DNA from: Pseudomonadota bacterium
GTDB taxonomy: Bacteria; Pseudomonadota; Gammaproteobacteria; Burkholderiales; Thiobacillaceae
DNA length: 63,717 nucleotides
Assembly (NCBI GenBank): GCA_021847835.1
Contig: JAJZPR010000010.1
Span: 1-63,717, forward strand
Direction: 5' to 3'
The notes beneath the pieces are model-generated. The model did not search any database. It was given only the letters and a program-made list of their open reading frames with translations, and had not been told where the DNA came from. Position 1 is the stretch's first letter. Every line of letters starts with the position of its first letter. This document shows positions 40,684-50,779 of the stretch, one piece after another. The position numbers and the translations under genes are program-made.

Positions 40684-41964
40684 ATGATCCGCTCCCTGTT
40701 CGCCCGCACGGCGCTGATCCTGGCAGTGGTGTTCCTGCTGTTCCAGGCCATGGCCACCCTGGTGGTCTATCGCACCGTGATCAAGCCCGTGGCGGAGCGT
40801 TCGGCCGACGACCTGGCCGGCCTGATCGTGCTGTCGGCGCAGACCTGGGTGGAATTGCCGCCGGACGTGCGCCCGGCATTCGAACGTGAGCTGGCGCGGC
40901 GCCATGGCCTGCGTTTGCAGTCGGCGACCGGCACCTTGCGCCCGCAGGCGGCCTCGTTCCCGTTCAGGCAGGAAATCGAGCGGGCCCTGTCCAGGCGACT
41001 GGGCACGGAGATCCTGCTGGAAGGCGGCGAGGAAGACCGGGCCGTGTGGGTCGTCATGGCCATCGGCGGCAGGCAGTTGCAGGCGGGTTTTTACCCACGC
41101 CGCTATGCCGTGAGGCCGCCGCTTGCCGCCGTGACGCTGGTGTCCCTCGGCACTTTCCTGGTGCTGCTGACGGCCCTGCTGCTGGTCAGGCGCATCACCG
41201 TGCCGCTGGCGCGCGCCGCGCGCGCGGCCGGCGTGGTAGGCAAGGGAGGCATGCCCGAACCCCTGCCGGAAAGCGGTCCGCGGGAACTCGCCGACCTGGC
41301 GCACCGCTTCAACCAGATGGCGCGCGAGGTGCAGGAGCTGCTGGAAAACCGCACCACGCTGCTGGGCGGCATCTCGCATGACCTGCGCACGCCACTCACC
41401 CGCATGCAGCTCAAGCTCGAACTCTTGCAGGAAAAGTTCGACCCGGCAAAGCTTTCCAGCATGGCTCAGGACCTGGCCGAGATGAACACCCTGATCGGCG
41501 GTTATCTCGAACTGGCGCGCAGCACGCAGCCGGAAGCCGCGCAGGAACTGGATCTCGATGAGCTGCTGGGCAAGCTTGCCGAGAAACATGGCGCGGCTTA
41601 TCGATCCGGCGGCGCATGCAGGTTTCGCGCCGGGCCGGGGGCGATTGCCCGCATCCTCGACAACCTGCTGCAAAACGCCCAACGCTACGGCGCAGGCGAA
41701 GCCGCGCCCGAACTGCGGCTGAAATGCGGGGCGAGACACGTGGAGATTTCCGTGCTGGATTCTGGCCCCGGCATCCCCGAGGACGAGCTTGAAAAAGTGC
41801 TGCGCCCCTTCTACCGTCTCGAAACCTCGCGCGCCGCCGCCACAGGCGGCACCGGCCTGGGGCTCGCCATCGTCAGGCAACTGGCCGAGATCAACGGCTG
41901 GGAAATCAGGCTGCACAACAGGCCGGAAGGCGGGCTGGAAGCGAAACTCATTCTTGGCGCCTGA
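40684..41964 (+). CDS. envZ: EnvZ-like sensor histidine kinase
   Basis: Membrane kinase of 426 residues: two membrane segments (about 9-30 and 146-168) bounding a periplasmic domain of about 115 residues, then HAMP, a HisKA domain with the histidine in GGISHDLRTPLTR, and an HATPase with NLLQNAQRYG, DSGPGIPEDELE and GGTGLGLAIVRQLA. The cytosolic half is strongly EnvZ-like. The signal is presumably osmotic or envelope state, by analogy. Confidence 0.9.
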   Translation: MIRSLFARTALILAVVFLLFQAMATLVVYRTVIKPVAERSADDLAGLIVLSAQTWVELPPDVRPAFERELARRHGLRLQSATGTLRPQAASFPFRQEIERALSRRLGTEILLEGGEEDRAVWVVMAIGGRQLQAGFYPRRYAVRPPLAAVTLVSLGTFLVLLTALLLVRRITVPLARAARAAGVVGKGGMPEPLPESGPRELADLAHRFNQMAREVQELLENRTTLLGGISHDLRTPLTRMQLKLELLQEKFDPAKLSSMAQDLAEMNTLIGGYLELARSTQPEAAQELDLDELLGKLAEKHGAAYRSGGACRFRAGPGAIARILDNLLQNAQRYGAGEAAPELRLKCGARHVEISVLDSGPGIPEDELEKVLRPFYRLETSRAAATGGTGLGLAIVRQLAEINGWEIRLHNRPEGGLEAKLILGA

Positions 41965-42002
41965 TTGCATGCCACTGCCCCGGAAACGGCATGAAATGCG
42001 GG

Positions 42003-42008
42003 TAAAAT
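42003..42008 (+). promoter_or_regulatory. -10-like element ahead of glyQ
   Basis: TAAAAT, five of six consensus bases, 28 bases before the glyQ start in the 72-base gap after envZ. The -35 region is weak. The same GTAAAATC word precedes amgK (53007-53014), suggesting a common promoter style in this genome. Confidence 0.4.
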
Positions 42009-42036
42009 CGACGCTTTACGCATTACGAACCTGTCG

Positions 42037-42957
42037 ATGCAAACCTTTCAGGAACTGATCCTGGCCCTGCAGACCTATTGGGCCAAACAGGGCTGTGCGC
42101 TCTTGCAGCCCTACGACATGGAAGTCGGGGCGGGCACCTCGCACACCGCCACCTTCCTGCGCGCGCTGGGCCCCGAGCCGTGGAAGGCTGCCTACGTGCA
42201 GCCTTCGCGCCGTCCCAAGGACGGCCGCTACGGCGAGAACCCCAACCGCCTGCAGCATTACTACCAGTTCCAGGTGGTGTTGAAACCCGCGCCTGCCAAC
42301 ATCCTCGAGCTGTATCTGGGCTCGCTGGAAGTGCTGGGCTTCGATCTGAAGAAGAACGACGTGCGCTTTGTCGAGGACGACTGGGAAAATCCCACCCTCG
42401 GCGCCTGGGGCCTGGGCTGGGAAGTGTGGCTGAACGGCATGGAAGTCACCCAGTTCACCTACTTCCAGCAGGTCGGCGGCATCGACTGCAAGCCCATCAC
42501 CGGCGAGATCACCTACGGCCTCGAACGCCTCGCCATGTACCTGCAGGGCGTGGAGAACGTGTTCGACCTCAAGTGGACGGACGGTCTCACCTATCGCGAT
42601 GTCTACCACCAGAACGAAGTCGAGCAGTCCGCCTACAACTTCGAGCACAGCGACGTCGACTTCCTGCTCACCGCCTTCGGCGCGCACGAGAAGCAGGCGC
42701 AGCACCTGATGGCGCAGCAGCTCGCGCTGCCGGCCTACGAGCAGGTGCTGAAAGCCGCGCACACCTTCAACCTGCTGGACGCGCGCGGCGCCATTTCCGT
42801 CACCGAGCGCGCCGCCTACATCGGACGCATCCGCAACCTCGCTAGAGCCGTGGCGAAGAGCTATCTTGATTCGCGTGCCCGCCTTGGTTTCCCCATGGCG
42901 CCGAAAGCCTGGGCGGAAGAAGTGTTGGCACAGATTGAAAAGAAGGCGGCAGCATGA
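42037..42957 (+). CDS. glyQ: Glycine--tRNA ligase alpha subunit
   Basis: Catalytic subunit of the heterotetrameric bacterial glycyl-tRNA synthetase. 306 residues, full length, with the class II motifs: [20 protein letters not shown], the motif 2 loop [20 protein letters not shown] and [20 protein letters not shown]. It overlaps glyS by four bases. Confidence 0.97.
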   Translation: MQTFQELILALQTYWAKQGCALLQPYDMEVGAGTSHTATFLRALGPEPWKAAYVQPSRRPKDGRYGENPNRLQHYYQFQVVLKPAPANILELYLGSLEVLGFDLKKNDVRFVEDDWENPTLGAWGLGWEVWLNGMEVTQFTYFQQVGGIDCKPITGEITYGLERLAMYLQGVENVFDLKWTDGLTYRDVYHQNEVEQSAYNFEHSDVDFLLTAFGAHEKQAQHLMAQQLALPAYEQVLKAAHTFNLLDARGAISVTERAAYIGRIRNLARAVAKSYLDSRARLGFPMAPKAWAEEVLAQIEKKAAA

Positions 42958-45059
42958 GCGCACGGAATCTTTTGGTTGAATTGTTTGTGGAAGAACTGCC
43001 GCCCAAGGCGCTGAAAAAGCTGGGCGAGAGCTTCGCCGAACTGCTGTCGGCCAGCCTCAAAGCGCAGGGCCTGGCAGCAGCAAACGCACAGGTCACCAGC
43101 TATGCCTCGCCGCGCCGCCTGGGCGTGCAGGTGCAGGGCGTGCTGGCGCAAGCGGCCGACAAATCCGTGTCGCAGAAACTCATGCCGGTGGCAGTGGGCC
43201 TGGATGCCAACGGTCAGGCGACCCCGGCCTTGCTGAAAAAACTGGCTGCGCTGGGCGCGGATGCCGCGGTGGCAAATCAACTCAAGCGCGAAGGCGAGGG
43301 CAAGAACGAAACCCTGTTCCTCGATATCACCCTGGCCGGCGCGAAGCTGGCCGACGGTCTCCAGGCTGCGCTTGCTGAAACCCTGGCCAAGCTGCCCATT
43401 CCCAAGGTGATGACCTACCAGTTGGCGGATGGCTGGAGCGATGTGAATTTCGTGCGCCCGGCGCACGGCCTGGTGGCCCTGCATGGCAGTGAGGTGGTGC
43501 CGGTGTCGGTGCTGGGCCTTGCTGCCGGCCGCGAAACCCTGGGACATCGCTTCGAAGCCAGGACCAATCCGGTCGTGCTGAAGGACGCCGACAGCTATGC
43601 ACGGCAGCTGCGCGAGGAAGGCGCGGTGATCGCGAGCTTCGCCGAGCGCCGCGACGAGATCATGCACCAGCTTGCGGCTGCAGCGGCAAAACACGGGCTC
43701 AAACCCATCGAGGACGACGCCCTGCTGGACGAGGTGACTGCCCTGGTTGAGCGTCCCAATGTGCTGGCCGGCCAGTTCGAGGAGACCTTCCTGGAAGTGC
43801 CGCAGGAATGCCTGATCCTGACCATGAAGGCCAACCAGAAATATTTCCCGCTGCTGGATGCGAACGGCAAGCTCACCAACAAGTTCCTCATCGTCTCGAA
43901 CATCGCACCGGCCGACCCTTCCGCCGTCATCGGCGGCAACGAGCGGGTGGTGCGCCCGCGCCTGGCTGACGCCAAGTTCTTTTTCGACCAGGACCGCAGG
44001 AAGACCCTGGAGTCGCGTGTGCCGGGGCTTTCCAAGGTGGTGTACCACAACAAGCTCGGCACCCAGGGCGAGCGGGTGGAGCGGGTAATGGCGATTGCGC
44101 GCGCCATCGGCGAGAAGCTTGGCAGCGAGGAACTGGCCATGCAGGCCGACCGCGCCGCGCTGCTGGCCAAGGCCGACCTGCTCACCGACATGGTCGGCGA
44201 GTTTCCCGAGCTGCAGGGCATCATGGGCCGCTACTACGCGCAGCACGACGGCCTGGGCGATGCCGTCGCCTTTGCCATCGAGGACCACTACAAGCCGCGC
44301 TTTGCCGGCGACGAACTGCCGAGGAACGACGTCGGCGTGTGCGTGGCGCTGGCCGACAAGCTGGAAACTTTGGCGGGACTGTTCGGCATCGGCCAGGTTC
44401 CCACCGGCGACAAAGACCCGTTCGCGTTGCGCCGCCATGCGCTGGGCGTCTTGCGCATACTGATCGAGAAGTCATTGCCGCTGAGACTGTTCGATCTCGT
44501 CAATATTGCCTTTGCCGCCTTCCCCAAAGGTTTGCTGGGTGATGCGCACACTGATGTCGAAATCTTCATGTTTGAGCGCCTGGGCGGCATGATGCGCGAG
44601 CAGGGTTATACAGCCAATGAAGTCGAGGCGGTTTTGTGCATGAACCCAACCCGGATAGACCTGGTGCCGCTGCAACTCCTGGCGGTGCGCGCATTCTCCA
44701 AGCTTCCCGAAGCGGAAAGCCTGGCCGCCGCCAACAAGCGCGTGGGCAATATCCTCAAGAAGGTGGAAGGCGGCGTGCCGACGGCCATCGAGCCTGCATT
44801 GTTCAAGGAGCCGGCTGAGACCGCACTTTTCCAGTCGCTGGGCGAAATCAAACCCAGGGCCGATGCGGCGTTTGAATCCGGCGACTACAGTGCCTCGCTG
44901 CAGGCGCTGGCTGCGCTGAAAGCCCCGGTCGATGCCTTCTTCGACCATGTGATGGTCAATGCCGATGATCCCGCCCTCAAGGCCAACCGCCTGGCCTTGC
45001 TCGGCCGGCTGCACCAGACCATGAACCGGGTTGCAGATTTGGCGAAATTAGCGGCGTAA
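42954..45059 (+). CDS. glyS: Glycine--tRNA ligase beta subunit
   Basis: tRNA-binding subunit of glycyl-tRNA synthetase. 701 residues, slightly longer than E. coli GlyS (689). Typical segments include [20 protein letters not shown] at the start, [29 protein letters not shown] [18 protein letters not shown], and the HD-like [20 protein letters not shown]. The anticodon-binding domain forms the C-terminus ([20 protein letters not shown]). Confidence 0.96.
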   Translation: MSARNLLVELFVEELPPKALKKLGESFAELLSASLKAQGLAAANAQVTSYASPRRLGVQVQGVLAQAADKSVSQKLMPVAVGLDANGQATPALLKKLAALGADAAVANQLKREGEGKNETLFLDITLAGAKLADGLQAALAETLAKLPIPKVMTYQLADGWSDVNFVRPAHGLVALHGSEVVPVSVLGLAAGRETLGHRFEARTNPVVLKDADSYARQLREEGAVIASFAERRDEIMHQLAAAAAKHGLKPIEDDALLDEVTALVERPNVLAGQFEETFLEVPQECLILTMKANQKYFPLLDANGKLTNKFLIVSNIAPADPSAVIGGNERVVRPRLADAKFFFDQDRRKTLESRVPGLSKVVYHNKLGTQGERVERVMAIARAIGEKLGSEELAMQADRAALLAKADLLTDMVGEFPELQGIMGRYYAQHDGLGDAVAFAIEDHYKPRFAGDELPRNDVGVCVALADKLETLAGLFGIGQVPTGDKDPFALRRHALGVLRILIEKSLPLRLFDLVNIAFAAFPKGLLGDAHTDVEIFMFERLGGMMREQGYTANEVEAVLCMNPTRIDLVPLQLLAVRAFSKLPEAESLAAANKRVGNILKKVEGGVPTAIEPALFKEPAETALFQSLGEIKPRADAAFESGDYSASLQALAALKAPVDAFFDHVMVNADDPALKANRLALLGRLHQTMNRVADLAKLAA

Positions 45060-45090
45060 TATAGGGAACCTCATCTCGGGGGCATCCGGC

Positions 45091-45627
45091 ATGAAACTCA
45101 TCATTCTCGACCGCGACGGTGTCATCAATTTCGACTCGGACGGGTTCATCAAAAGCCCGGACGAGTGGAAGCCGATTCCAGGCAGCCTGGAGGCGGTCGC
45201 GCGCCTGAACCAGAACGGCTACCGCGTGGTGGTGGCGAGCAACCAGTCCGGCCTGGGCCGCGGCCTGTTCGAGATGGCGGCGCTCAATGCCATCCATGCC
45301 AAGATGCACAAGGCGCTGGCGCAGTTCGGCGGGCGCATCGACGCGGTGTTCTACTGCCCGCACGCGGCCGACAGCCAGTGCATCTGCCGCAAGCCCCGCG
45401 TCGGCCTGTTTCTTCAGATCGCCGAGCGTTTCCATGTCGATCTCGCCGGCGTGCCGGCGGTGGGGGATTCGCTGCGCGATCTTGAAGCCGCGGCCGCGGC
45501 TGGCTGCCAGCCCATGCTGGTCGAGACCGGCAAGGGCAGAAAAACACTGGGTACCGGCGAGCTGCCCGAGGGTACGCTGGTTTTTCCCAGCCTGGCGGAG
45601 GCGGTGGACGCCATCCTGCATAGATGA
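45091..45627 (+). CDS. gmhB: D-glycero-beta-D-manno-heptose 1,7-bisphosphate 7-phosphatase
   Basis: HAD-family phosphatase of 178 residues in the ADP-heptose pathway for lipopolysaccharide inner core. Motif I is ILDRDGVINFDSDGFI, motif II VVVASNQSGLGRGLF, the zinc loop CPHAADSQCICRKP, and motif IV VGDSLRDLEAAAAAGC. It lies 31 bases after glyS and overlaps plsC by four bases. Confidence 0.93.
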   Translation: MKLIILDRDGVINFDSDGFIKSPDEWKPIPGSLEAVARLNQNGYRVVVASNQSGLGRGLFEMAALNAIHAKMHKALAQFGGRIDAVFYCPHAADSQCICRKPRVGLFLQIAERFHVDLAGVPAVGDSLRDLEAAAAAGCQPMLVETGKGRKTLGTGELPEGTLVFPSLAEAVDAILHR

Positions 45628-46340
45628 TTTTTTTGCGCTCGACCCTGTTTGCGCTGCTGCAAGGCCTGGCGACTGTCGTTTTCTCCTTCGTCGCGCTGCT
45701 GAGCTTTCCCTTCGGGCCGTTTGCCCGCTACCGCATCGTCACGCTGTGGAACCGGCTCATCGTCCACGCTGCCCGTGTCATCCTCGGCATCCGCTACGAG
45801 ATCAGGGGCAGGGAAAACCTGCCGGATCATCCCGTGGTCGTGATGGCCAAGCACCAATCGGCCTGGGAAACCATTGCGCTGCCCATGCTGCTGCCGCCGC
45901 AGGCCCTGGTGCTCAAGAAGGAGCTGCTGGCGATCCCGTTTTTCGGCTGGGGGCTGGCCATGCTCTCGCCCATCGCCATCGACCGCAAGGCCGGCAAGGA
46001 AGCGCTCAGGCAGATCGTTGCCCAGGGCGCGGCCAGGATCAGGCAGGGATTCTGGGTGATGATTTACCCCGAGGGCACGCGCGTGAAGCCGGGCGAGGTC
46101 GGCCGCTACGGCATCGGCGGCGCCTGGCTTGCCGTGCACACGAACACGCCGGTGCTGCCGGTCGCGCACAACGCGGGCGAGGTCTGGCCCAGGCACGCCT
46201 TTCTCAAATACCCCGGCACCATCACCGTTTCCTTCGGTCCGGTGATATCCTCGCAAGGCAAGAAGGCCGATGCGCTGAACGAGGAAGTCAAGGCCTGGAT
46301 CGAATCCGAGATGAAGCGACTGCCCCATGCCAGAAAGTAA
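45624..46340 (+). CDS. plsC: 1-acyl-sn-glycerol-3-phosphate acyltransferase
   Basis: Inner-membrane enzyme making phosphatidic acid. 238 residues with an N-terminal membrane segment (about 8-32), the HX4D-type motif VMAKHQSAWETIALPML (KHQSAWE), and MIYPEGTRVKPGEVGRYGIG. It overlaps gmhB at its start and the YgjP-like gene at its end. The glyS-gmhB-plsC order is a betaproteobacterial hallmark. Confidence 0.93.
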   Translation: MIFLRSTLFALLQGLATVVFSFVALLSFPFGPFARYRIVTLWNRLIVHAARVILGIRYEIRGRENLPDHPVVVMAKHQSAWETIALPMLLPPQALVLKKELLAIPFFGWGLAMLSPIAIDRKAGKEALRQIVAQGAARIRQGFWVMIYPEGTRVKPGEVGRYGIGGAWLAVHTNTPVLPVAHNAGEVWPRHAFLKYPGTITVSFGPVISSQGKKADALNEEVKAWIESEMKRLPHARK

Positions 46341-47037
46341 GCAGGTCAGAGACGACGTCATTCGCGTCAACGGTCGGGAAATCCCCTACCGCCTTAGCCG
46401 TTCCCGCCGCCGCACCCTGGGCCTGTCCGTCACCGAATCCGGCGTGAAGGTCAATGTTCCCAAATGGGTCGGCCAGGAGGAAATCGACCGCTTTCTGCAG
46501 GAGCGCATCCACTGGCTGCTGCGCAACCTGGAAAAGATCGAGCGGAACCGCCGCGAGCAGCCCAGGCTTTGCCATGGCGAAACCGTGTTCTATCTAGGCG
46601 TCCCCTTGCAGATCCGCGTGGCGCCCTGCCTGTTCCCGGACGTGCGCCGCAACGGCCGCATGCTGTGGGTATCCAGCCCGGACGCGGCTTCCGTGCCGGA
46701 ACTGGTGCGCGCCTGGCTGCGCGAGCGCGCCGCCCCGCTGCTCAGGCGACGTCTCTGCATTTATGCGCGCAAGCAGGGCGGACGCATTCCCGGATTCAGC
46801 CTGTCCGATGCCAGAACCCAGTGGGGCATCTGCCACCCGGACGGACGCATCCGCCTGAACTGGCGGCTGGCGCAGGCGCCGCTGTCCATCATCGACTATG
46901 TGGCCGCGCACGAGGTCGCGCATCTGGTGCATGCCAACCATTCGCCGCGCTTCTGGCGCCAGGTCGAAAGCCTCTACCCCGATTCGGGGATGGCCCGTGA
47001 GTGGTTGAATCGCCATGGCCACAAGCTGATGATTTAG
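46327..47037 (+). CDS. YgjP-like zinc metallopeptidase
   Basis: A 236-residue cytosolic protein of the M48-related YgjP/WLM-like group. The zinc site is [20 protein letters not shown] (HExxH plus a third His). The [19 protein letters not shown] segment is typical. The N-terminal half contains [18 protein letters not shown]. Function in cells is not well defined. ATG 46327 overlaps plsC by 14 bases. Confidence 0.87.
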   Translation: MPESKQVRDDVIRVNGREIPYRLSRSRRRTLGLSVTESGVKVNVPKWVGQEEIDRFLQERIHWLLRNLEKIERNRREQPRLCHGETVFYLGVPLQIRVAPCLFPDVRRNGRMLWVSSPDAASVPELVRAWLRERAAPLLRRRLCIYARKQGGRIPGFSLSDARTQWGICHPDGRIRLNWRLAQAPLSIIDYVAAHEVAHLVHANHSPRFWRQVESLYPDSGMAREWLNRHGHKLMI

Positions 47038-47045
47038 GAGGCGCG

Positions 47046-47456
47046 ATGCGTATTCTTCATACCATGTTAAGGGTGGGCGACCTTGAGAAATCGATCGACT
47101 TCTACACCCGTGTGCTGGGCATGAAACTGCTGCGCCGCAAGGATTACCCGGACGGCAAGTTCACGCTGGCTTTCATAGGCTACGACACCGAGGACAAGAG
47201 CGCGGTGATCGAACTCACCCACAACTGGGGCGTGGATCGCTATGAGTTGGGCACGGCCTACGGGCACATCGCCATCGAAGTCGACGATGCCTACAGGGTC
47301 TGCGAAGCCGTCAAGGCCGGCGGCGGCAAGGTCACGCGCGAAGCCGGGCCGATGAAGCACGGTTCGACCGTGATCGCTTTCGTGGAAGATCCCGACGGCT
47401 ACAAGATCGAATTCATCCAGAAGGGCACGGCAGGCTGGCATCGCGGCGGCGACTGA
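47046..47456 (+). CDS. gloA: Lactoylglutathione lyase (glyoxalase I)
   Basis: Converts the methylglyoxal-glutathione adduct to lactoylglutathione. 136 residues with both halves of the metal site: [48 protein letters not shown] and [17 protein letters not shown] [16 protein letters not shown]. The ribosome site GGAGG overlaps the stop of the gene before. It converges on rsmA with no spacer. Confidence 0.96.
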   Translation: MRILHTMLRVGDLEKSIDFYTRVLGMKLLRRKDYPDGKFTLAFIGYDTEDKSAVIELTHNWGVDRYELGTAYGHIAIEVDDAYRVCEAVKAGGGKVTREAGPMKHGSTVIAFVEDPDGYKIEFIQKGTAGWHRGGD

Positions 47457-48236
47457 TTATTGGCTGGCGTAGAGCGTCAGCTTCTCGAATTCCGCCACGC
47501 CCAGGTTCTCCGCGCGCAAGCCCGGATCGATGCCGGTTGCCCGGAAAGCCTCCTCCCCGATCAGCTTGCCCAGCGTGTTTCTCAGCGTCTTGCGCCGCTG
47601 CGAGAATGCCGCGGCGACGATTTCCGCGAAGCGCCTTTCGTCCAGTTCGGGATAAGTGCCGGGCAATTTCGGAATCAGGCGCACCACGGCGGAATCGACC
47701 TTGGGTGGGGGGTCGAAAGCCTGCGGCGGCACGTCCAGCAGCCACTCCATGTGCAGGCGCCGCTGCAGCATGACCGACAGCCTGCCGTAGGCCGGCGTGG
47801 AGGGCGCGGCCACCATGCGGTCGACCACTTCCTTTTGCAGCATGAAGGTCATGTCGACGATGTTGTCCGCATAGTCCATCAGATGGAACAGCAGCGGGCT
47901 GGAGATGTTGTAGGGCAGGTTGCCGCATACCCGGATGGTTTTGCCCAGGCTCGAGAAATCGAATTTCAGCGCATCGCCCTCATGGATGCCGAGGCGCTCG
48001 GGCGAATACTGTTTTTTCAGCCGCGCGATGATGTCGCGGTCGAGCTCCACCACGTGCAGATGCGGCATGCGTTCCAGCAGCGGCCGGGTCAGCGCGCCGA
48101 GGCCGGGGCCGATTTCCACCAGCAAGTCATCGGCGCGCGGATTGATGGCATTGACGATGGCGTGGATGATGCCCTCGTCGACCAGAAAGTGCTGCCCGAA
48201 GCGTTTGCGCGGAATATGTTTCATTTCAAAAGGCAT
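47457..48236 (-). CDS. rsmA: 16S rRNA (adenine1518/1519-N6)-dimethyltransferase
   Basis: KsgA, dimethylates two adenines of the 16S 3' hairpin late in 30S assembly. 259 residues with [19 protein letters not shown], the SAM loop [17 protein letters not shown], the catalytic [14 protein letters not shown] and the [15 protein letters not shown] tail. An internal ATG at 48224 ([10 protein letters not shown]) is an equally plausible start. Last gene of the lptD-surA-pdxA-rsmA order; palindromic element copy 3 separates it from pdxA. Confidence 0.95.
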   Translation of the reverse strand: MPFEMKHIPRKRFGQHFLVDEGIIHAIVNAINPRADDLLVEIGPGLGALTRPLLERMPHLHVVELDRDIIARLKKQYSPERLGIHEGDALKFDFSSLGKTIRVCGNLPYNISSPLLFHLMDYADNIVDMTFMLQKEVVDRMVAAPSTPAYGRLSVMLQRRLHMEWLLDVPPQAFDPPPKVDSAVVRLIPKLPGTYPELDERRFAEIVAAAFSQRRKTLRNTLGKLIGEEAFRATGIDPGLRAENLGVAEFEKLTLYASQ

Positions 48237-48334
48237 TTAACCACGGGGGGGCACGGGGAAATCGAATGAAATAAAAAGACAGCCCCCGAGTCCCTGCTCT
48301 TTTATTTGTTTTTCCCCGTGTACCCCGTGGTTAA
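48237..48334. repeat. Dispersed palindromic element, copy 3 (short form, no heptamer array)
   Basis: A 98-base element with perfect 12-base inverted ends (TTAACCACGGGG / CCCCGTGGTTAA) and a second inner pair (CACGGGGAAA / TTTTTCCCCGTG). The left inner part, TCGAATGAAATAAAA, matches copy 1. The pdxA stop codon lies inside the right end, so the element abuts the coding region directly. Confidence 0.85.
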
Positions 48335-49356
48335 CGGGTTTCAGGTATTCGACCAGCCAGTTCGATCGCCAGTTGAATCGCCGCCAGCAGGCTGCCGGTT
48401 TCGATCTTGCCGCTGCCGGCCAGTTCCAGCGCGGTGCCGTGGTCGACCGAGGTGCGGATGAAGGGCAGGCCCAGGGTGACGTTGACGCCTGCGCCGAAGC
48501 TCGCGTATTTCAATACCGGCAGGCCCTGGTCGTGATACATGGCCAGCACCGCGTCGGCCGGCTGTTTCCCTAGCACCGCATTAGCGGGTTGCTTACGCAG
48601 TTGCGCAAACAAGGTGTCGGCGGGCAGCGGCCCGACGAGGTTCATGCCTTGTGCGCGCAGGCTGTCCAGCGCGGGTTCGATGACCTCGATTTCCTCGCGG
48701 CCCAGGTGGCCGGATTCGCCGGCATGGGGATTGAGCCCGCACACGGCGATGCATGGCCTGGCGATGCCGAATTTTTCCGCCAGGTCGCGATGCAGGATGG
48801 CCAGCACCTGTTCAAGCGAATCGCGGGTGATGGCGGCAGGCACGTCTTTCAGCGGCAGGTGGGTGGTAGCCAGCGCCACGCGCAAGCCCCCGCCCGTCAG
48901 CATCATCACCACTTTTTTCGTGCCGGATTTTTCCGCGAGGTATTCGGTGTGGCCGCTGAAAGGGATGCCGGCGTCGTTGATGACGCCCTTGTGCACCGGG
49001 CCGGTGACCATGGAGGCGTAATCGCCATCCACGCAGCCCTGCAAGGCGGCATCGAGCAGGGACAGCACATGCGCGGCGTTGCGGGCATCGGGCATTCCCG
49101 CCGTGACAGGCGCCGCCAGCGGGAACGATTGCACGGCCAGCCGGCCGGGCGTGTGCGCGGGCGTGGCGTCGGCTTGCCCGAGCTCGATGAATTGCACGGG
49201 CCGCCCCAGCTGGCTGGCGCGCGCCGCCAGCGCATCGAGATTGCCCAGCACGCGCAGGCGGCAGGGCAGCGGCATTGCGGACAGGGCAATGGCAAGGTCC
49301 GGGCCGATGCCGGCAGGTTCGCCGCAGGTGTAGGCGATGACAGGCAGGGCGTTCAT
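48331..49356 (-). CDS. pdxA: 4-hydroxythreonine-4-phosphate dehydrogenase
   Basis: NAD-dependent metal enzyme of vitamin B6 synthesis. 341 residues with YTCGEPAGIGPDLAIAL at the start, the metal histidines in FSGHTEYLAEKSGT, CGLNPHAGESGHLGREE and MYHDQGLPVLKYASFG, and FIRTSVDHGTALELAGSG. A duplicated six-residue stretch (LRKQPANAVLGKQPADAVLA) is slightly longer than usual for the family. It follows surA in the same direction. Confidence 0.95.
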   Translation of the reverse strand: MNALPVIAYTCGEPAGIGPDLAIALSAMPLPCRLRVLGNLDALAARASQLGRPVQFIELGQADATPAHTPGRLAVQSFPLAAPVTAGMPDARNAAHVLSLLDAALQGCVDGDYASMVTGPVHKGVINDAGIPFSGHTEYLAEKSGTKKVVMMLTGGGLRVALATTHLPLKDVPAAITRDSLEQVLAILHRDLAEKFGIARPCIAVCGLNPHAGESGHLGREEIEVIEPALDSLRAQGMNLVGPLPADTLFAQLRKQPANAVLGKQPADAVLAMYHDQGLPVLKYASFGAGVNVTLGLPFIRTSVDHGTALELAGSGKIETGSLLAAIQLAIELAGRIPETR

Positions 49357-49386
49357 GGGGACAGGGCAGGAAAAAACATGAACAAG

Positions 49387-49445
49387 GAGGACAAGAGGAC
49401 AGGATCAGGCCCTTAAATTGGGTTTCCCCTTGTCCTCCTGTCCTC
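49387..49445. repeat. Inverted repeat between pdxA and surA
   Basis: Two 17-base arms, GAGGACAAGAGGACAGG and its near-complement (15 of 17 positions match), separated by about 25 bases. Each arm also contains a GAGGACA direct repeat. Its arrangement recalls the dispersed palindromes elsewhere in the window but the sequence is different. Confidence 0.7.
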
Positions 49446-49477
49446 TGTGTGCGATTGGGAAACTTGATCAGGCTGGT

Positions 49478-50779
49478 TTAGTCAAGCGGCCTGAGTTCGA
49501 CATAGGCCTGATCGCGTATCTGGCGCACCCAGTCCTCGGCAGCTTCGTCGGCCTTGCGCTCGCGGATGGCCTGGCGTGCCAGCAGGCGCTGCCTTTCCGC
49601 AGTGACGTCCTGCTCGCGGCGCTCGAGCACCTGGATGAGGTGCCAGCCGAAGGGGGTTTGCACGATCTGGCTCAGTTCGCCGGGCTTGAGGGCGCTCATG
49701 GCACGCTCGAACTCGGGCACGGTGTCGCCGGGGTTGACCCAGCCGAGCTCGCCGCCCTTGGCCGCGCTGCCGGCATCCTCGGAAAACTGGCGCGCCAGAT
49801 TCTCGAATTTTTCCCCGCCCTGTTCGATGCGTTCGCGGATCTGGTTCAGCCGGTTGATGGCGTCGGATTCGGAAGTGAGCTCGCTGGGCTTGATCAGGAT
49901 GTGCCGCACGCGCGTCTGGGTGATGACGGTGGCGGCGTCCTTGCCGCGCTTGTCGTTGAGCATGAGGATATGGAAGCCGTTGGGGCTCTTGATCAGTTCG
50001 GTGGTCTGGCCCGGCTTCAGGTTGCGCACGGCATCCAGGAACAAAGAGGGAATCTGCCCGGCGTTGCGCCAGCCCAGGCCGCCGCCGTCGAGCGCGTTGG
50101 GCGCGTCGGAATGGCTGGCGGAAAGCTGCGCAAAACCGGCGCCCTTGCGAAGCTCGTCGAGGACGTTCTGCGCGCGTTCGCGGCGTGCCCCGATCTGTTC
50201 GGGCGAGGCGTTTTCCGGCACGGCGACGAAGATGTGGGAAAGGTTGAACTCCTCATCCTGGCCAAGCCTGGCCTGGGTTTGCAGATAGCTCTCCACCTCG
50301 GCATCGCTGACATTGAGCTTGCTTTCGACCTGGCGTTCGCGCGCGCGGGCGATCAGGATTTCATTGCTGATGTTTTCGCGGAAGCGCTCGAAGCTGACGC
50401 CGTCACGCGCCAGGGCAGACTTGAGTTCTTCCACGCTCAGCTTGTTCTGCTCGGCGATGCGCTGCACGGCGCGCTCGATCTGCGCGGGGTCGACGCGGAT
50501 GCCCGAACTCCTGGCATGCTGCAGCAGGGCGCGCTCGGTGACCATGCGCTCCAGCGTCTGCTTCAGCAGCTGTTCGCGCGGTGGCGGCTGGGTGCTCTGT
50601 TTTTGCAGCTGCCGCATGACGGTCTGGTAGCGCAGTTCCAGCTCGCCGCGCGTGATGACCTCGTCATTGACGATGGCGGCAATCTGGTCGATTGTCCTGA
50701 TTTCGGGCGCGGCCGGGACCGCCACTGTGTAGCCTGCGAGCAGGAAACCGGCGAGAAACTTACTGAGTGTGGAATTCAT
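49478..50779 (-). CDS. surA: Periplasmic chaperone/peptidyl-prolyl isomerase SurA
   Basis: Escorts outer-membrane proteins to the BAM complex. 433 residues with a signal peptide (FLAGFLLAGYTVAVPAA), the SurA N-terminal chaperone domain (IDQIAAIVNDEVITRGELEL) and two parvulin domains (about 170-270 and 285-385; LSHIFVAVPENASPEQ and VRHILIKPSELTSESD). Its start overlaps the lptD end by 20 bases. Confidence 0.95.
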   Translation of the reverse strand: MNSTLSKFLAGFLLAGYTVAVPAAPEIRTIDQIAAIVNDEVITRGELELRYQTVMRQLQKQSTQPPPREQLLKQTLERMVTERALLQHARSSGIRVDPAQIERAVQRIAEQNKLSVEELKSALARDGVSFERFRENISNEILIARARERQVESKLNVSDAEVESYLQTQARLGQDEEFNLSHIFVAVPENASPEQIGARRERAQNVLDELRKGAGFAQLSASHSDAPNALDGGGLGWRNAGQIPSLFLDAVRNLKPGQTTELIKSPNGFHILMLNDKRGKDAATVITQTRVRHILIKPSELTSESDAINRLNQIRERIEQGGEKFENLARQFSEDAGSAAKGGELGWVNPGDTVPEFERAMSALKPGELSQIVQTPFGWHLIQVLERREQDVTAERQRLLARQAIRERKADEAAEDWVRQIRDQAYVELRPLD

